A DNA stretch of 64,000 nucleotides from Pseudomonas sp. BCA17 (GTDB lineage Bacteria > Pseudomonadota > Gammaproteobacteria > Pseudomonadales > Pseudomonadaceae), in contig NZ_SGWI01000001.1 in the NCBI RefSeq assembly GCF_004519405.1, positions 1,302,001 to 1,366,000 of the forward strand, written 5' to 3'. Position numbers and translations under genes: made by a program. Numbering within the stretch: the stretch's first letter is position 1; every line of letters begins with the position of its first letter. The notes beneath the pieces were generated by a model. The model made no database searches. It saw only the letters and a list, made by a program, of their open reading frames with translations, and was not told the DNA's origin. This document shows, piece after piece, positions 27,047-38,132 of the stretch.

Positions 27047-27715
27047 TCAGCCCCGCTCAGGCTGGAAACGCGTGACGAAACCCTTGAGGTTCTGCTGGCG
27101 ATCCAGCAGATCGCGTAGACGATCCGCCTCGGCACGCTCGATCAGCGGCCCGATAAACACGCGATTCTTACCGTCGGCACTACGGATATAGGCGTTATAC
27201 CCCTGGCTGCGCAGCTTCTTCTGCAAGGCATCGGCGCCTTCACGGTTGCCCAGGCTGGCCACTTGAATCGACCAACTCACCGGCAAGCCATTCGGATCGA
27301 TGCGGCTCTGGCCCACATCCGGCTTGCCAGGCGCAGCAGGCTGCGGTGCGACTGGCTTTGGTGCAGGCGCGGGCACGGCTGGCTTGGCGGCGGCGACTGG
27401 CGCTGCCGGTGCCGGTGCCGGCTTGACCACTGGCACGCTCGGCTGCACCGGCATCGTCGGAGCCTGTTGCGCCGCCACTTCAGCATCGCTCGGCACCGGT
27501 TCTTCTTCAGGCAACGCCTGCGGCTCAGGCACCACCACCGGTTCGACCTGAACCTGCGGCATCACCGGAGCCTGAGGCGCAGCAGGTGCCTCGACAACCA
27601 CCTGGCGTTGTTCGTCCTGACGGGAAAACAGCATCGGCAGAAAAATCACCGCCAACGCCACCAATACCAGGGCTCCAACCATTCGCTGCTTGTATGCGCT
27701 ATCCAGTAATGCCAT
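27047..27715 (-). CDS. SPOR-domain protein (DedD-like)
   Basis: A 222-residue membrane-anchored protein. A short cytoplasmic start ([14 protein letters not shown]) is followed by a transmembrane helix (ALVLVALAVIFLPMLF) and a long Pro/Ala/Val/Glu-rich periplasmic linker. A C-terminal SPOR domain (VSWSIQVASLGNREGADALQKKLRSQGYNAYIRS ... VFIGPLIERAEADRLRDLL) ends the protein. It is expected to bind septal peptidoglycan during division. The ATG at 27715 lies inside the 3' end of folC (17-bp overlap) behind GGAGGA. The low-complexity linker shows biased codons typical of such tracts. Confidence 0.88.
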   Translation of the reverse strand: MALLDSAYKQRMVGALVLVALAVIFLPMLFSRQDEQRQVVVEAPAAPQAPVMPQVQVEPVVVPEPQALPEEEPVPSDAEVAAQQAPTMPVQPSVPVVKPAPAPAAPVAAAKPAVPAPAPKPVAPQPAAPGKPDVGQSRIDPNGLPVSWSIQVASLGNREGADALQKKLRSQGYNAYIRSADGKNRVFIGPLIERAEADRLRDLLDRQQNLKGFVTRFQPERG

Positions 27716-29006
27716 CTGCAGCTTCCTCCGTGGAGCGCCGGGACAACCACTCGAGCGCCTCGGCAACACAATAAAATGATCCGAACAACAGAATCTCGTC
27801 CTCGGCCGTAGCCACCGCACATTGCGCTTCGAGCGCAGCGGTGACGCTTGCATACGACGCCACAGGCGCGCCAAGGTTCTGCAACGCCACTTCCAGCTCG
27901 GCTGCCGGACGACTGCGCGGGGTATCCAACGGCGCTACCGCCCAAGCCTGGACACTGCTCGACAATGGCGCAACCACCCCGTCCAGGTCCTTATCGGCCA
28001 ACAACCCGAACACCGCCAGGCGGCGACCGGCCGGCGGGCTAAGCGACAGGCGCCGCGCCAGGTATTCAGCCGCATGCGGGTTATGCCCCACATCCAGCAG
28101 CACGTTCAGGCGCTTACCCTCCCAGTTGAACGTACGACGATCCAGACGTCCGACCACACGGGTCGCCAGCAACGTCTCGGCGATCCGCCCAGCATCCCAT
28201 GGCAGATCCAGCAACAGATAGGCCTGCAGCGCGAGTGCGGCGTTTTCCATCGGCAGGTTCAGCATCGGCAGGTCGCGCAGCTCAACACTCTGTCCCCGGG
28301 CATCACGCCCGCGCCAGTTCCAATGCTCGCCACCTATCTCAAGGTTGAATTCGCGCCCACGCAGGAAAAACGGGCAATCCAGCTCGCGCACTTTGTCCAG
28401 CAAGGTGTGTGGCGGGTCCAGATCACCGCACAGTGCAGGCCTGCCCTGACGGAAGATCCCGGCCTTCTCAAAGGCCACGGACTCACGGGTATTGCCCAGG
28501 TAATCGGCGTGATCCACGCCAATGCTGGTCACCAGCGCCAGGTCGGCATCCACCACGTTGACCGTGTCCAGACGCCCACCCAGGCCAACCTCCAGAACAA
28601 CCACATCCAACTGCGCCCGCTCGAACAGCCAGAACGCCGCCAGGGTGCCCATCTCGAAATACGTCAGGGAAATCTCGCCGCGCCCCGCATCCAGTGCGGT
28701 GAAGGCTTCACAGAGTTGCTCGTCGGTGGCTTCGACACCATTGATCTGCACCCGCTCGTTGTAACGCAGCAGGTGCGGCGAGCTGTACACGCCGACCTTC
28801 AGCCCTTGGGCCTGGAGCAACGCCGCGACAAAGGCACAGGTAGAGCCTTTGCCGTTGGTGCCGGTCACCGTGATGACACGCGGTGCCGGCCGTCCCAACC
28901 CAAGGCGGGCCGCTACCTGCTGCGAGCGCTCCAGGCCCATGTCGATGGCTGACGGATGCAACTGCTCAAGGTAGGCGAGCCATTCGCCGAGGGTACGCTG
29001 GGTCAT
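27699..29006 (-). CDS. folC: Bifunctional folylpolyglutamate / dihydrofolate synthase
   Basis: Adds glutamate to dihydropteroate and to folates. The 435-residue Mur-ligase-like enzyme has the P-loop [14 protein letters not shown] at about residues 48-60, [17 protein letters not shown], the second motif [21 protein letters not shown], and C-terminal [13 protein letters not shown]. It overlaps accD by 4 bp and the dedD-like gene by 17 bp. Confidence 0.96.
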   Translation of the reverse strand: MTQRTLGEWLAYLEQLHPSAIDMGLERSQQVAARLGLGRPAPRVITVTGTNGKGSTCAFVAALLQAQGLKVGVYSSPHLLRYNERVQINGVEATDEQLCEAFTALDAGRGEISLTYFEMGTLAAFWLFERAQLDVVVLEVGLGGRLDTVNVVDADLALVTSIGVDHADYLGNTRESVAFEKAGIFRQGRPALCGDLDPPHTLLDKVRELDCPFFLRGREFNLEIGGEHWNWRGRDARGQSVELRDLPMLNLPMENAALALQAYLLLDLPWDAGRIAETLLATRVVGRLDRRTFNWEGKRLNVLLDVGHNPHAAEYLARRLSLSPPAGRRLAVFGLLADKDLDGVVAPLSSSVQAWAVAPLDTPRSRPAAELEVALQNLGAPVASYASVTAALEAQCAVATAEDEILLFGSFYCVAEALEWLSRRSTEEAADGITG

Positions 29007-29923
29007 AGGTTTGCAGGCACCGGCGGAACAACGACAGGTTCGACTTTAGGCGCGACGTACACAGGCGTCGGCAGGCCCATCATTTGTGCCAGCAGGTTGC
29101 CCAGGCGCGGACGCAGTTCAGCACGCGGGATGATCAGGTCGATCGCACCGTGCTCCAGCAGGAACTCACTGCGCTGGAAACCTTCCGGCAGTTTTTCACG
29201 CACGGTCTGCTCGATTACGCGCGGGCCGGCAAACCCGATCAGGGCCTTGGGTTCGCCGACGATCACGTCACCCAGCATCGCCAGGCTGGCGGACACACCG
29301 CCGTAGACCGGATCGGTCAGTACGGAGATGAACGGGATGCCTTCTTCACGCAGACGCGCCAATACCGCAGAGGTCTTGGCCATTTGCATCAGGGAAATCA
29401 GGGCTTCCTGCATGCGCGCACCGCCGGAGGCGGCGAAGCAGATCATCGGGCAACGATTTTCCAGGGCATAGTTGGCTGCGCGAACAAAGCGCTCGCCAAC
29501 GATGGCACCCATGGAGCCGCCCATGAAGGAGAATTCGAAGGCCGAAACGACCACCGGCATGCCCAGCAGCTTGCCGCTGACGGAAACCAAGGCGTCTTTC
29601 TCACCGGTCTGCTTCTGTGCAGCGGTCAGGCGGTCTTTGTACTTCTTGCCGTCGCGGAACTTGAGACGGTCAACCGGCTCCAGGTCCGCACCCAGTTCGG
29701 CACGACCATCGGCGTCCAGGAAGATATCGATGCGCGCGCGCGCGCCAATACGCATGTGGTGGTTGCACTTGGGGCAAACGTCCAGGGTCTTTTCCAGCTC
29801 GGGACGGTACAGCACCGCGTCGCAGGACGGGCACTTGTGCCACAGACCTTCAGGAACCGAGCTTTTCTTCACCTCGGAACGCATGATCGAAGGGATCAGT
29901 TTGTCTACTAACCAGTTGCTCAT
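29003..29923 (-). CDS. accD: Acetyl-CoA carboxylase, carboxyltransferase subunit beta
   Basis: Carboxyl transfer to acetyl-CoA in fatty-acid synthesis, as the AccA2D2 complex. The 306-residue protein has the four-Cys zinc ribbon at the N-terminus ([11 protein letters not shown] and [10 protein letters not shown]) and the crotonase-like core with [16 protein letters not shown] and [26 protein letters not shown] precedes the ATG at 29923. The C-terminal tail ([17 protein letters not shown]) is a short disordered extension. Confidence 0.96.
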   Translation of the reverse strand: MSNWLVDKLIPSIMRSEVKKSSVPEGLWHKCPSCDAVLYRPELEKTLDVCPKCNHHMRIGARARIDIFLDADGRAELGADLEPVDRLKFRDGKKYKDRLTAAQKQTGEKDALVSVSGKLLGMPVVVSAFEFSFMGGSMGAIVGERFVRAANYALENRCPMICFAASGGARMQEALISLMQMAKTSAVLARLREEGIPFISVLTDPVYGGVSASLAMLGDVIVGEPKALIGFAGPRVIEQTVREKLPEGFQRSEFLLEHGAIDLIIPRAELRPRLGNLLAQMMGLPTPVYVAPKVEPVVVPPVPANL

Positions 29924-30167
29924 GCTTTCTTTCTCCAGTACCGGTGGCTTGAACACAGCCCCGCGTATGCCCTTGAGCTAAATTCATATGTGGCGATGAC
30001 ACAGACTGGACGGGGTCAGACGTTCGACCTGCCATTTCCCGCCTGTATCCTCAGCCTTCCAGACAACCTGCCAGTGCAGGGTTGCCACTTCATTTCCGGG
30101 CCACCCACAGGCGGCGCCGGGCTGTTTTACACAGTGGTAGTTATGGACGGCGGCAGACTGCCAGCCG

Positions 30168-30800
30168 TCACATCCCGCCACTGCTGTTGCGCACGGCCTG
30201 CATGAATGCGCGAATCTTGCTGTGATCCTTGATGCCCCTGCCCTGCTCCACACCGCCACTGACATCCACGGCATACGGCCGAACCTGGGCGATTGCTGCC
30301 CCGACATTCCCGGGATTAAGCCCCCCGGCCAGGATAATCGGCTTACTCAACCCTTCAGGAATCAGCGACCAGTCGAACGCTTCACCGGTCCCCCCGGGCA
30401 CGCCCTCAACATAGGTGTCCAGGAGAATCCCGCGGGCACCGGTATAGGCGGCACACGCGGCGGCGATATCATCCCCGGCCTTGACGCGCAGCGCCTTGAT
30501 ATAAGGACGCTGGTAGCTTTCGCATTCATCCGGACTTTCGTCACCGTGAAACTGCAGCATGTCCAGCGGCACGGCATCCAGGGTTTCGTTGAGTTCGCAA
30601 CGGCTGGCGTTGACGAACAACCCCACCGTGGTCACGAACGGCGGCAGCGCAGCGATGATCGCCCGCGCCTGCAGCACATTCACCGCCCTTGGGCTTCTGG
30701 CGTAGAACACGAAACCAATGGCGTCGGCCCCCGCCTCGACTGCCGCCAGCGCGTCTTCTATGCGGGTAATCCCGCAAATCTTGCTGCGAACGGCTGACAT
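30168..30800 (-). CDS. trpF: Phosphoribosylanthranilate isomerase
   Basis: Third step from anthranilate to tryptophan. The 210-residue TIM barrel has the family start [19 protein letters not shown], whose Cys is the general base. [15 protein letters not shown] lies in the middle and [28 protein letters not shown] at the end. It sits between truA and accD, away from other trp genes, as usual in pseudomonads. About 245 bp without a gene separate it from accD. Confidence 0.95.
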   Translation of the reverse strand: MSAVRSKICGITRIEDALAAVEAGADAIGFVFYARSPRAVNVLQARAIIAALPPFVTTVGLFVNASRCELNETLDAVPLDMLQFHGDESPDECESYQRPYIKALRVKAGDDIAAACAAYTGARGILLDTYVEGVPGGTGEAFDWSLIPEGLSKPIILAGGLNPGNVGAAIAQVRPYAVDVSGGVEQGRGIKDHSKIRAFMQAVRNSSGGM

Positions 30801-30863
30801 GTCGTGGAAACCTCAGGGTTGGACCGAGAAAGTCCCGGATGTTAACAAAAGCTTTTCCGGGCG

Positions 30864-31688
30864 TCAGCCGCCAAGTTCGCTGAAGCCCGTGAGGAAGTGC
30901 GGCCCGATGAATCGCTCCGGCAGTTCGAACTCGTCGCGGTACTCCACCCCCACCAGGTACAGGCCGAACGGATGCGCCGTTACCCCCCCGGTGCGACGGA
31001 TGCGGCTTTCCAACACTTCCCTGGCCCATTCCACCGGCCGCTCACCGGCACCAATGGTCATCAGCACGCCGGCAATATTGCGCACCATGTGGTGCAAAAA
31101 GGCGCCGGCGCGGATATCCAGCACGATCATCTTGCCGTGACGCGTCACCCGCAGGTGATGGACCTCCTTGATCGGCGACTTGGCCTGACACTGCCCGGCC
31201 CTGAACGCACTGAAATCATGCACACCCACCAGATGTTGCGCGGCCTCGGCCATACGCTCGGTATCCAGCGGGCGGTGGTTCCAGGTGATTTCTTCGTTGA
31301 GGTGCGCCGGGCGGATCTGATCGTTGTAGATCACATAGCGGTAGCGCCGGGCAATGGCCTTGAAGCGCGCATGGAAGTGCGCAGGCATGACCTTGGCCCA
31401 ACTGACACTGATGTCATGGGGCAAATTGATATTGGCGCCCATCACCCATGCCTTCATCGAGCGCTCGGCCTGGGTATCGAAGTGCACCACCTGGCCGCAG
31501 GCGTGTACACCGGCATCGGTACGCCCGGCACACATCAGCGACACAGGTGAGTCAGCGACCTTCGACAACGCGTTTTCCAACGTTTCCTGCACGGTCAGCA
31601 CACCGGAGGCCTGGCGCTGCCAGCCGCGATAACGCGAACCTTTGTATTCCACGCCCAAGGCGATGCGATGAAAGCCTGCGGCCGCCAT
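30864..31688 (-). CDS. truA: tRNA pseudouridine(38-40) synthase
   Basis: Converts uridines 38-40 of the anticodon arm to pseudouridine. It has the early YKGSRYRGWQRQ, the active-site segment CAGRTDAGVHACGQVVHF with the catalytic Asp of RTDAGVH, the FHARFKAIARRYRYVIYN helix and AGAFLHHMVRNIAGVL. The start is uncertain. The ATG at 31688 leaves seven residues before the first conserved strand, close to E. coli spacing, but it lies in a GCGGCCGCC hairpin without a clear ribosome site. A TTG at 31745 in frame is the alternative and would add 19 residues. Confidence 0.9.
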   Translation of the reverse strand: MAAAGFHRIALGVEYKGSRYRGWQRQASGVLTVQETLENALSKVADSPVSLMCAGRTDAGVHACGQVVHFDTQAERSMKAWVMGANINLPHDISVSWAKVMPAHFHARFKAIARRYRYVIYNDQIRPAHLNEEITWNHRPLDTERMAEAAQHLVGVHDFSAFRAGQCQAKSPIKEVHHLRVTRHGKMIVLDIRAGAFLHHMVRNIAGVLMTIGAGERPVEWAREVLESRIRRTGGVTAHPFGLYLVGVEYRDEFELPERFIGPHFLTGFSELGG

Positions 31689-31790
31689 TTCGGCGGCCGC
31701 GTTATCTATATTTGCCAAGAACTGAGAGCCCGATGAGTTGCGCAAAGGCTGCCATTATAAGGAAGCAGGTCCGCGCCAGGCGCTTTTTTT

Positions 31791-31818
31791 GTGATGAGGG
31801 AACGTGCTCCCTCATCAC
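31791..31818 (-). other. Strong hairpin between fimV and truA
   Basis: A perfect 11-bp stem, GTGATGAGGGA/TCCCTCATCAC, with a 6-nt loop starts 19 bp after the fimV stop. On the minus strand it is followed by an A-run, not a U-run. It is therefore a poor terminator for fimV and more likely an RNA stability or processing element. Confidence 0.5.
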
Positions 31819-31836
31819 CTAAAGCAAACGTTCGGA

Positions 31837-34398
31837 TTAAGCCAGTCGCCCGAGCATCTCTTTGGCTTCACCGCGCTGGGCTTCATCACCTTCGGTCAGC
31901 ACTTCGGACAGAATGTCCCGTGCACCGTCCGCATCCCCCATGTCGATATAAGCCTGGGCCAAGTCCAGCTTGGTCGCGACCTCATTCGTACCGGAAAGGA
32001 AGTCGAACTCAGGTTCGTCACCGCCCAATGCAGCATCTTGCGCCGTGAAGGTAGGCTCGATAGGCGGATGTTCCAGGCTCTGGGACAGACGATCGAGTTC
32101 GGCGTTGACGTCGCCCAGTTCTGCTGCAAAAGCATCGGGTTTGGCCGCCGGCGAGGCAACAGGTTCGTCCCCCAGGGACAGGTCGAAGTCTGCCGGCAGG
32201 TCGAAATCGTCCAGTGCGGCAGGTGTCAGAGTCGGAGGCTCAACCGACGACACGTCCTTCATCGAGTCCTCAAGCCCCGAGAGGAAATCGTCATCGGACT
32301 GCGAGGATGGCGGATCAAGTTGCAGATCCAGGTCGAAGTCCGACAGATCGTCTGCGCCGCTCTTGGCTTCAGTCTGCTGCTGCAGAAGCGCCTCGAATGT
32401 CTGCTGATCAGCCTTGATCTCGGCCGGCGATGCCGCTTCCAGATCGTCCAGGCTCAAGTCAAAATCCGTGTCGAACGGCTCTGGCTCGGGAGTTGACGGG
32501 GCAGGCTTGTCCTCCAGCAGATCCTTGACGTACTGGGCATCGAGCGCCGCCGCCGCGACGGCAGCGCTGACACCCGCCGCCAATACGGCCATGGCCGGGA
32601 AACGGCTCTTGAGCTGCTCAACCTGGGCATGGTTTTCACCATTGGCCACCAATTGACGCTCTTGAGTGACGAAGCCGTCCTTGTCGCTTTGCAGGCCGTA
32701 GACCTCCATCAGCTTCAAACGCAGGTCGCTGCGCTTGGGCTCATATTTGATCGCCTGCTCCAGGATGTCCGCGGCCTGGTTCAAGTGGCCACGATCGATA
32801 TGGGATTGGGCCTGGGCCAACGCGTCACTGGAGTTAGCCGGGGCCACGGCCACGGCTAACGGGGCCAGCACGGAAGCCACTGTGGGTGCGACAACCGGCT
32901 CAACCACCGGTGCAGGGGCTGGAGCCGCCGTCAGCTTGACGCTCGGCGGCGGCACTTCGAGACCTTCAAAGCTGTCGGGAGGCAGGTCATGGTCCATATC
33001 CGGCGCGAACACCGGCTCTTCAGCCAGCGCCCGCGCCATGCGCAGGTGTTTTTCTTCCTCGCGTCGGGCATTGCGATGGCGCGCCCACAGCAACAGAAGC
33101 AGCAACACCACCAAACCTGCCGCCCCGCCCACCACACCGAGCACAATCGGATTGGTCAGCAGTTCGTTGAACGGCCCTTCGGTGCTGGCCGGCGCCGCGC
33201 CAGGCTTGTTCGCTTCAGCTTTGGTCGCCTCCGGCGCCGGGGCCACGGGCGCCACAGGCTCCGTAGGTGCAGCGGCGGCAGCGGTGGCAGCGGCGGGCTC
33301 ACCTGGCAACTGAGCAGGAATCGCTGCCGTCTCGGCTTTTTCGGCCTGCAACCGTGCCAATTGATCATTTTTCAGCTGAATCAGCTTTTGCAATTTGTCC
33401 AACTGGCTTTGCAGGTCCGCCGCACGGCTTTTCAGCTCAGCATTGTCGCGACGGGTCGTATCCAGCTGTTCCTGGGTCATCGCCAGCTTGTCGCTCAAGC
33501 CACGGTTGTCACCCGCATTACCCTTGGCACCTTTTTTCGCGGACTCGGCCGAGACCAGGCTCAGGTTGTCCTTGCCAGTGGTGCTCGACGGCGCATTGCC
33601 CGCCTGGGTGCGCTTGGTGGCGTCCAGTTGGGGCTTGCCTGTCGCTTGACGGGACGCGGTACGGCGCCCCTGCCGCCAGGCGGTGTTTTGCGCGCTCACT
33701 TCAGCGATGGCTTGGGGCTGCGGCAGGCTGGTCGCTTGCACGCGGTCCGGCAGGCGCAGGACCTGGCCGGTTTTCAGACGGTTGATATTGCCATCGATAA
33801 AAGCGTCGGGGTTGAGCGCCTGGATCGCCAGCATCGTTTGCTGGATCGACGCGCCGTTGCGATTCTTCTCGGCAATTTCCCACAAAGTATCGCGGGGTGT
33901 GGTCGTGTGCTGGGCAGGCTTGCTGGCAGCGGGTGCCGCGCCTGCCGGTGCGCTCAAGCGCGGGGCGGGTGCACCGGCGACAGGGGCTGGCTGATCGAAC
34001 TTGGCCGGATCAAGCAACACACTGTAGTCGCGCATCAGGCGGCCATTGGGCCATTGCACCTGCAACAGGAAGCGGATGTAGGAATCCGGCAGCGGCTTGT
34101 TGGACGTGACGCGCACGACGCTGCGGCCGTTAGGGTTGACCACCGGAGTGAACGTCAGGTCATCGAGAAACGCCTGGCGGTCCACGCCCGCATCCACAAA
34201 CGCCTGGGACGAAGCCAGGCTCGGCGTGATCTCGGAAGCGGTGAGGCCACCGACATCGAGCAATTCGATTTCCACCGACAGCGGCTGGTTCAGCTTCGAC
34301 TTGAGGGTCATCTCCCCAAGCTGGAGCGCCTGCGCCATACCGGAGGACAGCGCCGAGGCGGCCGCTATAGCTAACACCAGTTTGCGAACTTGAACCAT
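31837..34398 (-). CDS. fimV: FimV-type pilus/polar scaffold protein
   Basis: A large inner-membrane protein needed in P. aeruginosa for type IV pilus assembly, twitching and polar cAMP signalling. The 853-residue product has a signal-like start (KLVLAIAAASALSSGMAQA-L) and a periplasmic N-terminal domain (LGEMTLKSKLNQPLSVEIEL). A LysM peptidoglycan-binding region follows (DTLWEIAEKNRNGASIQQTMLAIQALNPDAF), then a coiled coil (TQEQLDTTRRDNAELKSRAADLQSQLDKLQ). A transmembrane helix near 410-435 leads to an acidic cytoplasmic part with TPR-like stretches, ending in the conserved FimV C-domain (TKLDLAQAYIDMGDADGARDILSEVL). ATG at 34398, GAGG upstream. Confidence 0.93.
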   Translation of the reverse strand: MVQVRKLVLAIAAASALSSGMAQALQLGEMTLKSKLNQPLSVEIELLDVGGLTASEITPSLASSQAFVDAGVDRQAFLDDLTFTPVVNPNGRSVVRVTSNKPLPDSYIRFLLQVQWPNGRLMRDYSVLLDPAKFDQPAPVAGAPAPRLSAPAGAAPAASKPAQHTTTPRDTLWEIAEKNRNGASIQQTMLAIQALNPDAFIDGNINRLKTGQVLRLPDRVQATSLPQPQAIAEVSAQNTAWRQGRRTASRQATGKPQLDATKRTQAGNAPSSTTGKDNLSLVSAESAKKGAKGNAGDNRGLSDKLAMTQEQLDTTRRDNAELKSRAADLQSQLDKLQKLIQLKNDQLARLQAEKAETAAIPAQLPGEPAAATAAAAAPTEPVAPVAPAPEATKAEANKPGAAPASTEGPFNELLTNPIVLGVVGGAAGLVVLLLLLLWARHRNARREEEKHLRMARALAEEPVFAPDMDHDLPPDSFEGLEVPPPSVKLTAAPAPAPVVEPVVAPTVASVLAPLAVAVAPANSSDALAQAQSHIDRGHLNQAADILEQAIKYEPKRSDLRLKLMEVYGLQSDKDGFVTQERQLVANGENHAQVEQLKSRFPAMAVLAAGVSAAVAAAALDAQYVKDLLEDKPAPSTPEPEPFDTDFDLSLDDLEAASPAEIKADQQTFEALLQQQTEAKSGADDLSDFDLDLQLDPPSSQSDDDFLSGLEDSMKDVSSVEPPTLTPAALDDFDLPADFDLSLGDEPVASPAAKPDAFAAELGDVNAELDRLSQSLEHPPIEPTFTAQDAALGGDEPEFDFLSGTNEVATKLDLAQAYIDMGDADGARDILSEVLTEGDEAQRGEAKEMLGRLA

Positions 34399-34559
34399 AG
34401 CCTCATCCTTTGTTTGAACACTCCCCGGCCTGCGAGAAGGTTGGTAACCGCTGCCATAAGGCATGGCGAGCCGATAGGTCACCGACGCACTTCTATTGCG
34501 CTTCGGGCCAAGCATAGCGCTTAGTTAGAATCAATCTACAAATTGCCGCCAAGTATCTT

Positions 34560-35570
34560 TTACACAAGGCCTTTTATCAACAACTGCGCCAGCTGTACGG
34601 CGTTGAGGGCCGAGCCCTTGCGTACGTTATCTGACGTCAGCCACAGATTTAGTTCCGCAGGGTCGTCCACGCCTGCGCGAACCCGTCCTACGTACACCAC
34701 ATCCTGGCCGACTGCATCGCCCACAGCCGTTGGGTAGTCACCCTCCTCCACAAGCTCGATTCCAGGCGCTGCGTCCAGTGCGCGATTGACGGCGCCAAGG
34801 TCGACCGGCGCACCCAACTGCAACGACACAGTCAGGCTATCGCCAAAAAACACCGGGGCTTGAACGCAGGTCGCGGAAATCTTCAGTAAAGGTGTTTCCA
34901 GTACCGCTCGCAGCTCGTGTACGAGACGTTTTTCCAGAGCGGTATGACCTTGGCTATCCGGGGTGCCGACTTGCGCCAACAGGTTGAAGGCCATTTGCCG
35001 ATCAAAAAACTGCGGCTCCAGCGGTCGCACATTCAAAAGCTCAGCGGTTTGCCGGGCCAGCTCGCTGACGGCCTCGCGGCCCTGCGCAGACACCGCCAGG
35101 CTGGCGGTAACGCTGACGCGCTGAATATCCAGCACATCGCGCAATGGCGCGAGCACCACGGCCAGGTTGGTAGCTGAGGGGCTTGGGCTGCCGAGCTGGA
35201 AGGGCTTTTTCAAACCCTCGAGGACATGGGCATTGGCTTCCGGCACAACTTGAGGCGCCTGATCGCTCGGCAAGGCACCCGACAGGTCGATCACCGAGCA
35301 ACCGGCTGCCGTGGCGCGCGGAGCGAAACTCAGGGTTACCGCCGGACCTGCCGCAAAGAACGCCAACTGAGCCTTACTGAAGTCGAACTCATCGACCTCC
35401 TTGACCCGCACATTCTTGCCGCGAAACGGCACCGAGGCGCCGGCGGAGTTGCTGCCCGCCAGCAGATACAGGGTGCCCACCGGAAAATCCAGCTCTTCGA
35501 GAATCTGTACCAGGGTCTCACCCACGGTGCCGGTAGCGCCGATCACGGCAATTTCAAAGGTCTGGGTCAT
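34560..35570 (-). CDS. usg: USG-1-like aspartate-semialdehyde dehydrogenase homologue lacking the catalytic Cys
   Basis: A 336-residue protein with the fold of aspartate-semialdehyde dehydrogenase: an N-terminal Rossmann domain (FEIAVIGATGTVGETLVQILEE) and a C-terminal dimerisation domain. The place that carries the nucleophile in true enzymes (NCST) reads PSAT here, at about residues 130-133, so the Cys is replaced by Ser. The true asd gene is next door, 250 bp upstream. The same pairing exists in other gammaproteobacteria. Likely a catalytically dead paralogue with an unknown, perhaps regulatory, role. ATG at 35570 was chosen because MTQTFEIAVIG matches the family start. Confidence 0.85.
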   Translation of the reverse strand: MTQTFEIAVIGATGTVGETLVQILEELDFPVGTLYLLAGSNSAGASVPFRGKNVRVKEVDEFDFSKAQLAFFAAGPAVTLSFAPRATAAGCSVIDLSGALPSDQAPQVVPEANAHVLEGLKKPFQLGSPSPSATNLAVVLAPLRDVLDIQRVSVTASLAVSAQGREAVSELARQTAELLNVRPLEPQFFDRQMAFNLLAQVGTPDSQGHTALEKRLVHELRAVLETPLLKISATCVQAPVFFGDSLTVSLQLGAPVDLGAVNRALDAAPGIELVEEGDYPTAVGDAVGQDVVYVGRVRAGVDDPAELNLWLTSDNVRKGSALNAVQLAQLLIKGLV

Positions 35571-35666
35571 GGGGGCTTGCCTCGGGCATTGCAGGGGGAG
35601 CGGCACTTTACCGGGTGACCGGGGGTGAGGCAATTGACCTGGGGGTTGCGGCGTGGCGAATGCCCC

Positions 35667-35750
35667 TTCGCGAGCAGGCCCGTTCCCACACTTGATCGCA
35701 TTTCAACTGAAGCAACTCAGCCGAACATGGACGCGGGCTTGCTCGCAAAG
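35667..35750. repeat. REPIN-like inverted pair of REP sequences
   Basis: TTCGCGAGCAGGCCCGTTCCC and the inverted copy GCGGGCTTGCTCGC flank a centre that shares TTTCAACTGAAG-AACTC with the REPIN at 38937-39019. It lies between usg and asd. Confidence 0.85.
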
Positions 35751-35768
35751 AGGCCCTTAAGGGCAATA

Positions 35769-35800
35769 AAAAACCCGCGCCTGTCACCAGTCGCGGGCTT
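35769..35800 (-). terminator. Terminator of asd
   Basis: On the minus strand, AAAAGCCCGCGA, a loop and GCGCGGGTTTTTT form a CCCGCG/CGCGGG stem with a U-run, 20 bp after the asd stop. It would uncouple asd from usg-fimV. Confidence 0.78.
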
Positions 35801-35819
35801 TTCGTACAGCCATGAACGA

Positions 35820-36932
35820 TCAACGTTCCAGCAAGATCCGCAGCATGCGACGCAGCGGTTCGGCCGCGCCCCACAACAGCTGGTCGCCAACGGTGAACGC
35901 ACCGAGGAACTGGCTGCCCATGTTCAGCTTGCGCAGGCGGCCCACCGGTACATTCAGGGTGCCGGTGACCTTGGTCGGACTCAGTTCCTGCATGCTGATA
36001 TCGCGATTGTTCGGCACCAGCTTGACCCACGGGTTGTGCTGGCTGATCAACGCTTCGATATCCGCGATCGGCACATCTTTGTTCAGCTTGATGGTCAGCG
36101 CCTGGCTGTGGCAACGCATGGCGCCAATGCGCACGCAAATACCGTCCACCGGGATCGGGCTCTTGAAACGGCCCAGGATCTTGTTGGTTTCGGCCTGCGC
36201 CTTCCACTCTTCGCGGCTCTGGCCGTTCGGCAATTCCTTGTCGATCCACGGGATCAGGCTGCCGGCCAACGGTACGCCGAAATTCTCGGTCGGGTACGCA
36301 TCGCTACGCATGGCTTCGGCCACGCGACGGTCAATGTCGAGAATCGCACTGGCGGGGTCTGCCAGTTGATCGGCGACAGCAGCGTGGGTCGCGCCCATCT
36401 GCTTGATCAGCTCACGCATGTTCTGCGCGCCGGCACCGGAAGCCGCCTGATAGGTCATGGCGCTCATCCACTCGACCAGGCCCGCTTCGAACAAGCCACC
36501 CAGGCCCATCAGCATCAGGCTGACGGTGCAATTGCCGCCCACGTAGTTCTTGGTGCCGGCATCCAGTTGCTGATCGATGACCTTGCGGTTCACCGGGTCA
36601 AGGATGATCACGGCATCGTCCTGCATGCGCAGGCTCGACGCGGCGTCGATCCAGTAACCCTGCCAGCCGGCCTCGCGCAGCTTGGGGAAGACTTCGCTGG
36701 TGTAGTCGCCGCCTTGGCAGGTCAAAATCACGTCGAGGGTTTTCAGCTCTTCAATGCTGTAGGCGTCCTTGAGCGGAGCAATATCCTTGCCCACTGACGG
36801 CCCTTGGCCACCCACGTTCGAAGTGGTGAAAAACACCGGCTCAATAAGATCGAAATCCTGCTCTTCCAGCATCCGCTGCATGAGCACGGAACCGACCATA
36901 CCGCGCCAACCGATCAGACCTACACGTTTCAT
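35820..36932 (-). CDS. asd: Aspartate-semialdehyde dehydrogenase
   Basis: Reduces aspartyl phosphate to the semialdehyde, the branch point to lysine, methionine, threonine and diaminopimelate. The 370-residue product has the NADP motif [14 protein letters not shown], the nucleophile in [18 protein letters not shown] and [12 protein letters not shown]. The substrate-binding end [17 protein letters not shown] is also intact, in contrast to the neighbouring usg. It is preceded by leuB with a 64-bp gap. Confidence 0.97.
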   Translation of the reverse strand: MKRVGLIGWRGMVGSVLMQRMLEEQDFDLIEPVFFTTSNVGGQGPSVGKDIAPLKDAYSIEELKTLDVILTCQGGDYTSEVFPKLREAGWQGYWIDAASSLRMQDDAVIILDPVNRKVIDQQLDAGTKNYVGGNCTVSLMLMGLGGLFEAGLVEWMSAMTYQAASGAGAQNMRELIKQMGATHAAVADQLADPASAILDIDRRVAEAMRSDAYPTENFGVPLAGSLIPWIDKELPNGQSREEWKAQAETNKILGRFKSPIPVDGICVRIGAMRCHSQALTIKLNKDVPIADIEALISQHNPWVKLVPNNRDISMQELSPTKVTGTLNVPVGRLRKLNMGSQFLGAFTVGDQLLWGAAEPLRRMLRILLER

Positions 36933-36996
36933 CGCAACTGCACCTTGTTAAAAAGTGGGCCGCCTTGCAGCAACAACTGCAAGTGGGCCCGAGAGA

Positions 36997-38079
<1,083 letters not shown>

Positions 38080-38132
38080 GGGTTCCTCATTTCATCAAGC
38101 GACCCGCCCGAGGGCAGGTCGGGAAAAATTGA

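Noticed and set aside
32989..34374. 461-codon plus-strand frame opposite fimV
   Set aside because: Antisense of the low-complexity fimV coding region; Arg/Gln/His-rich and featureless.
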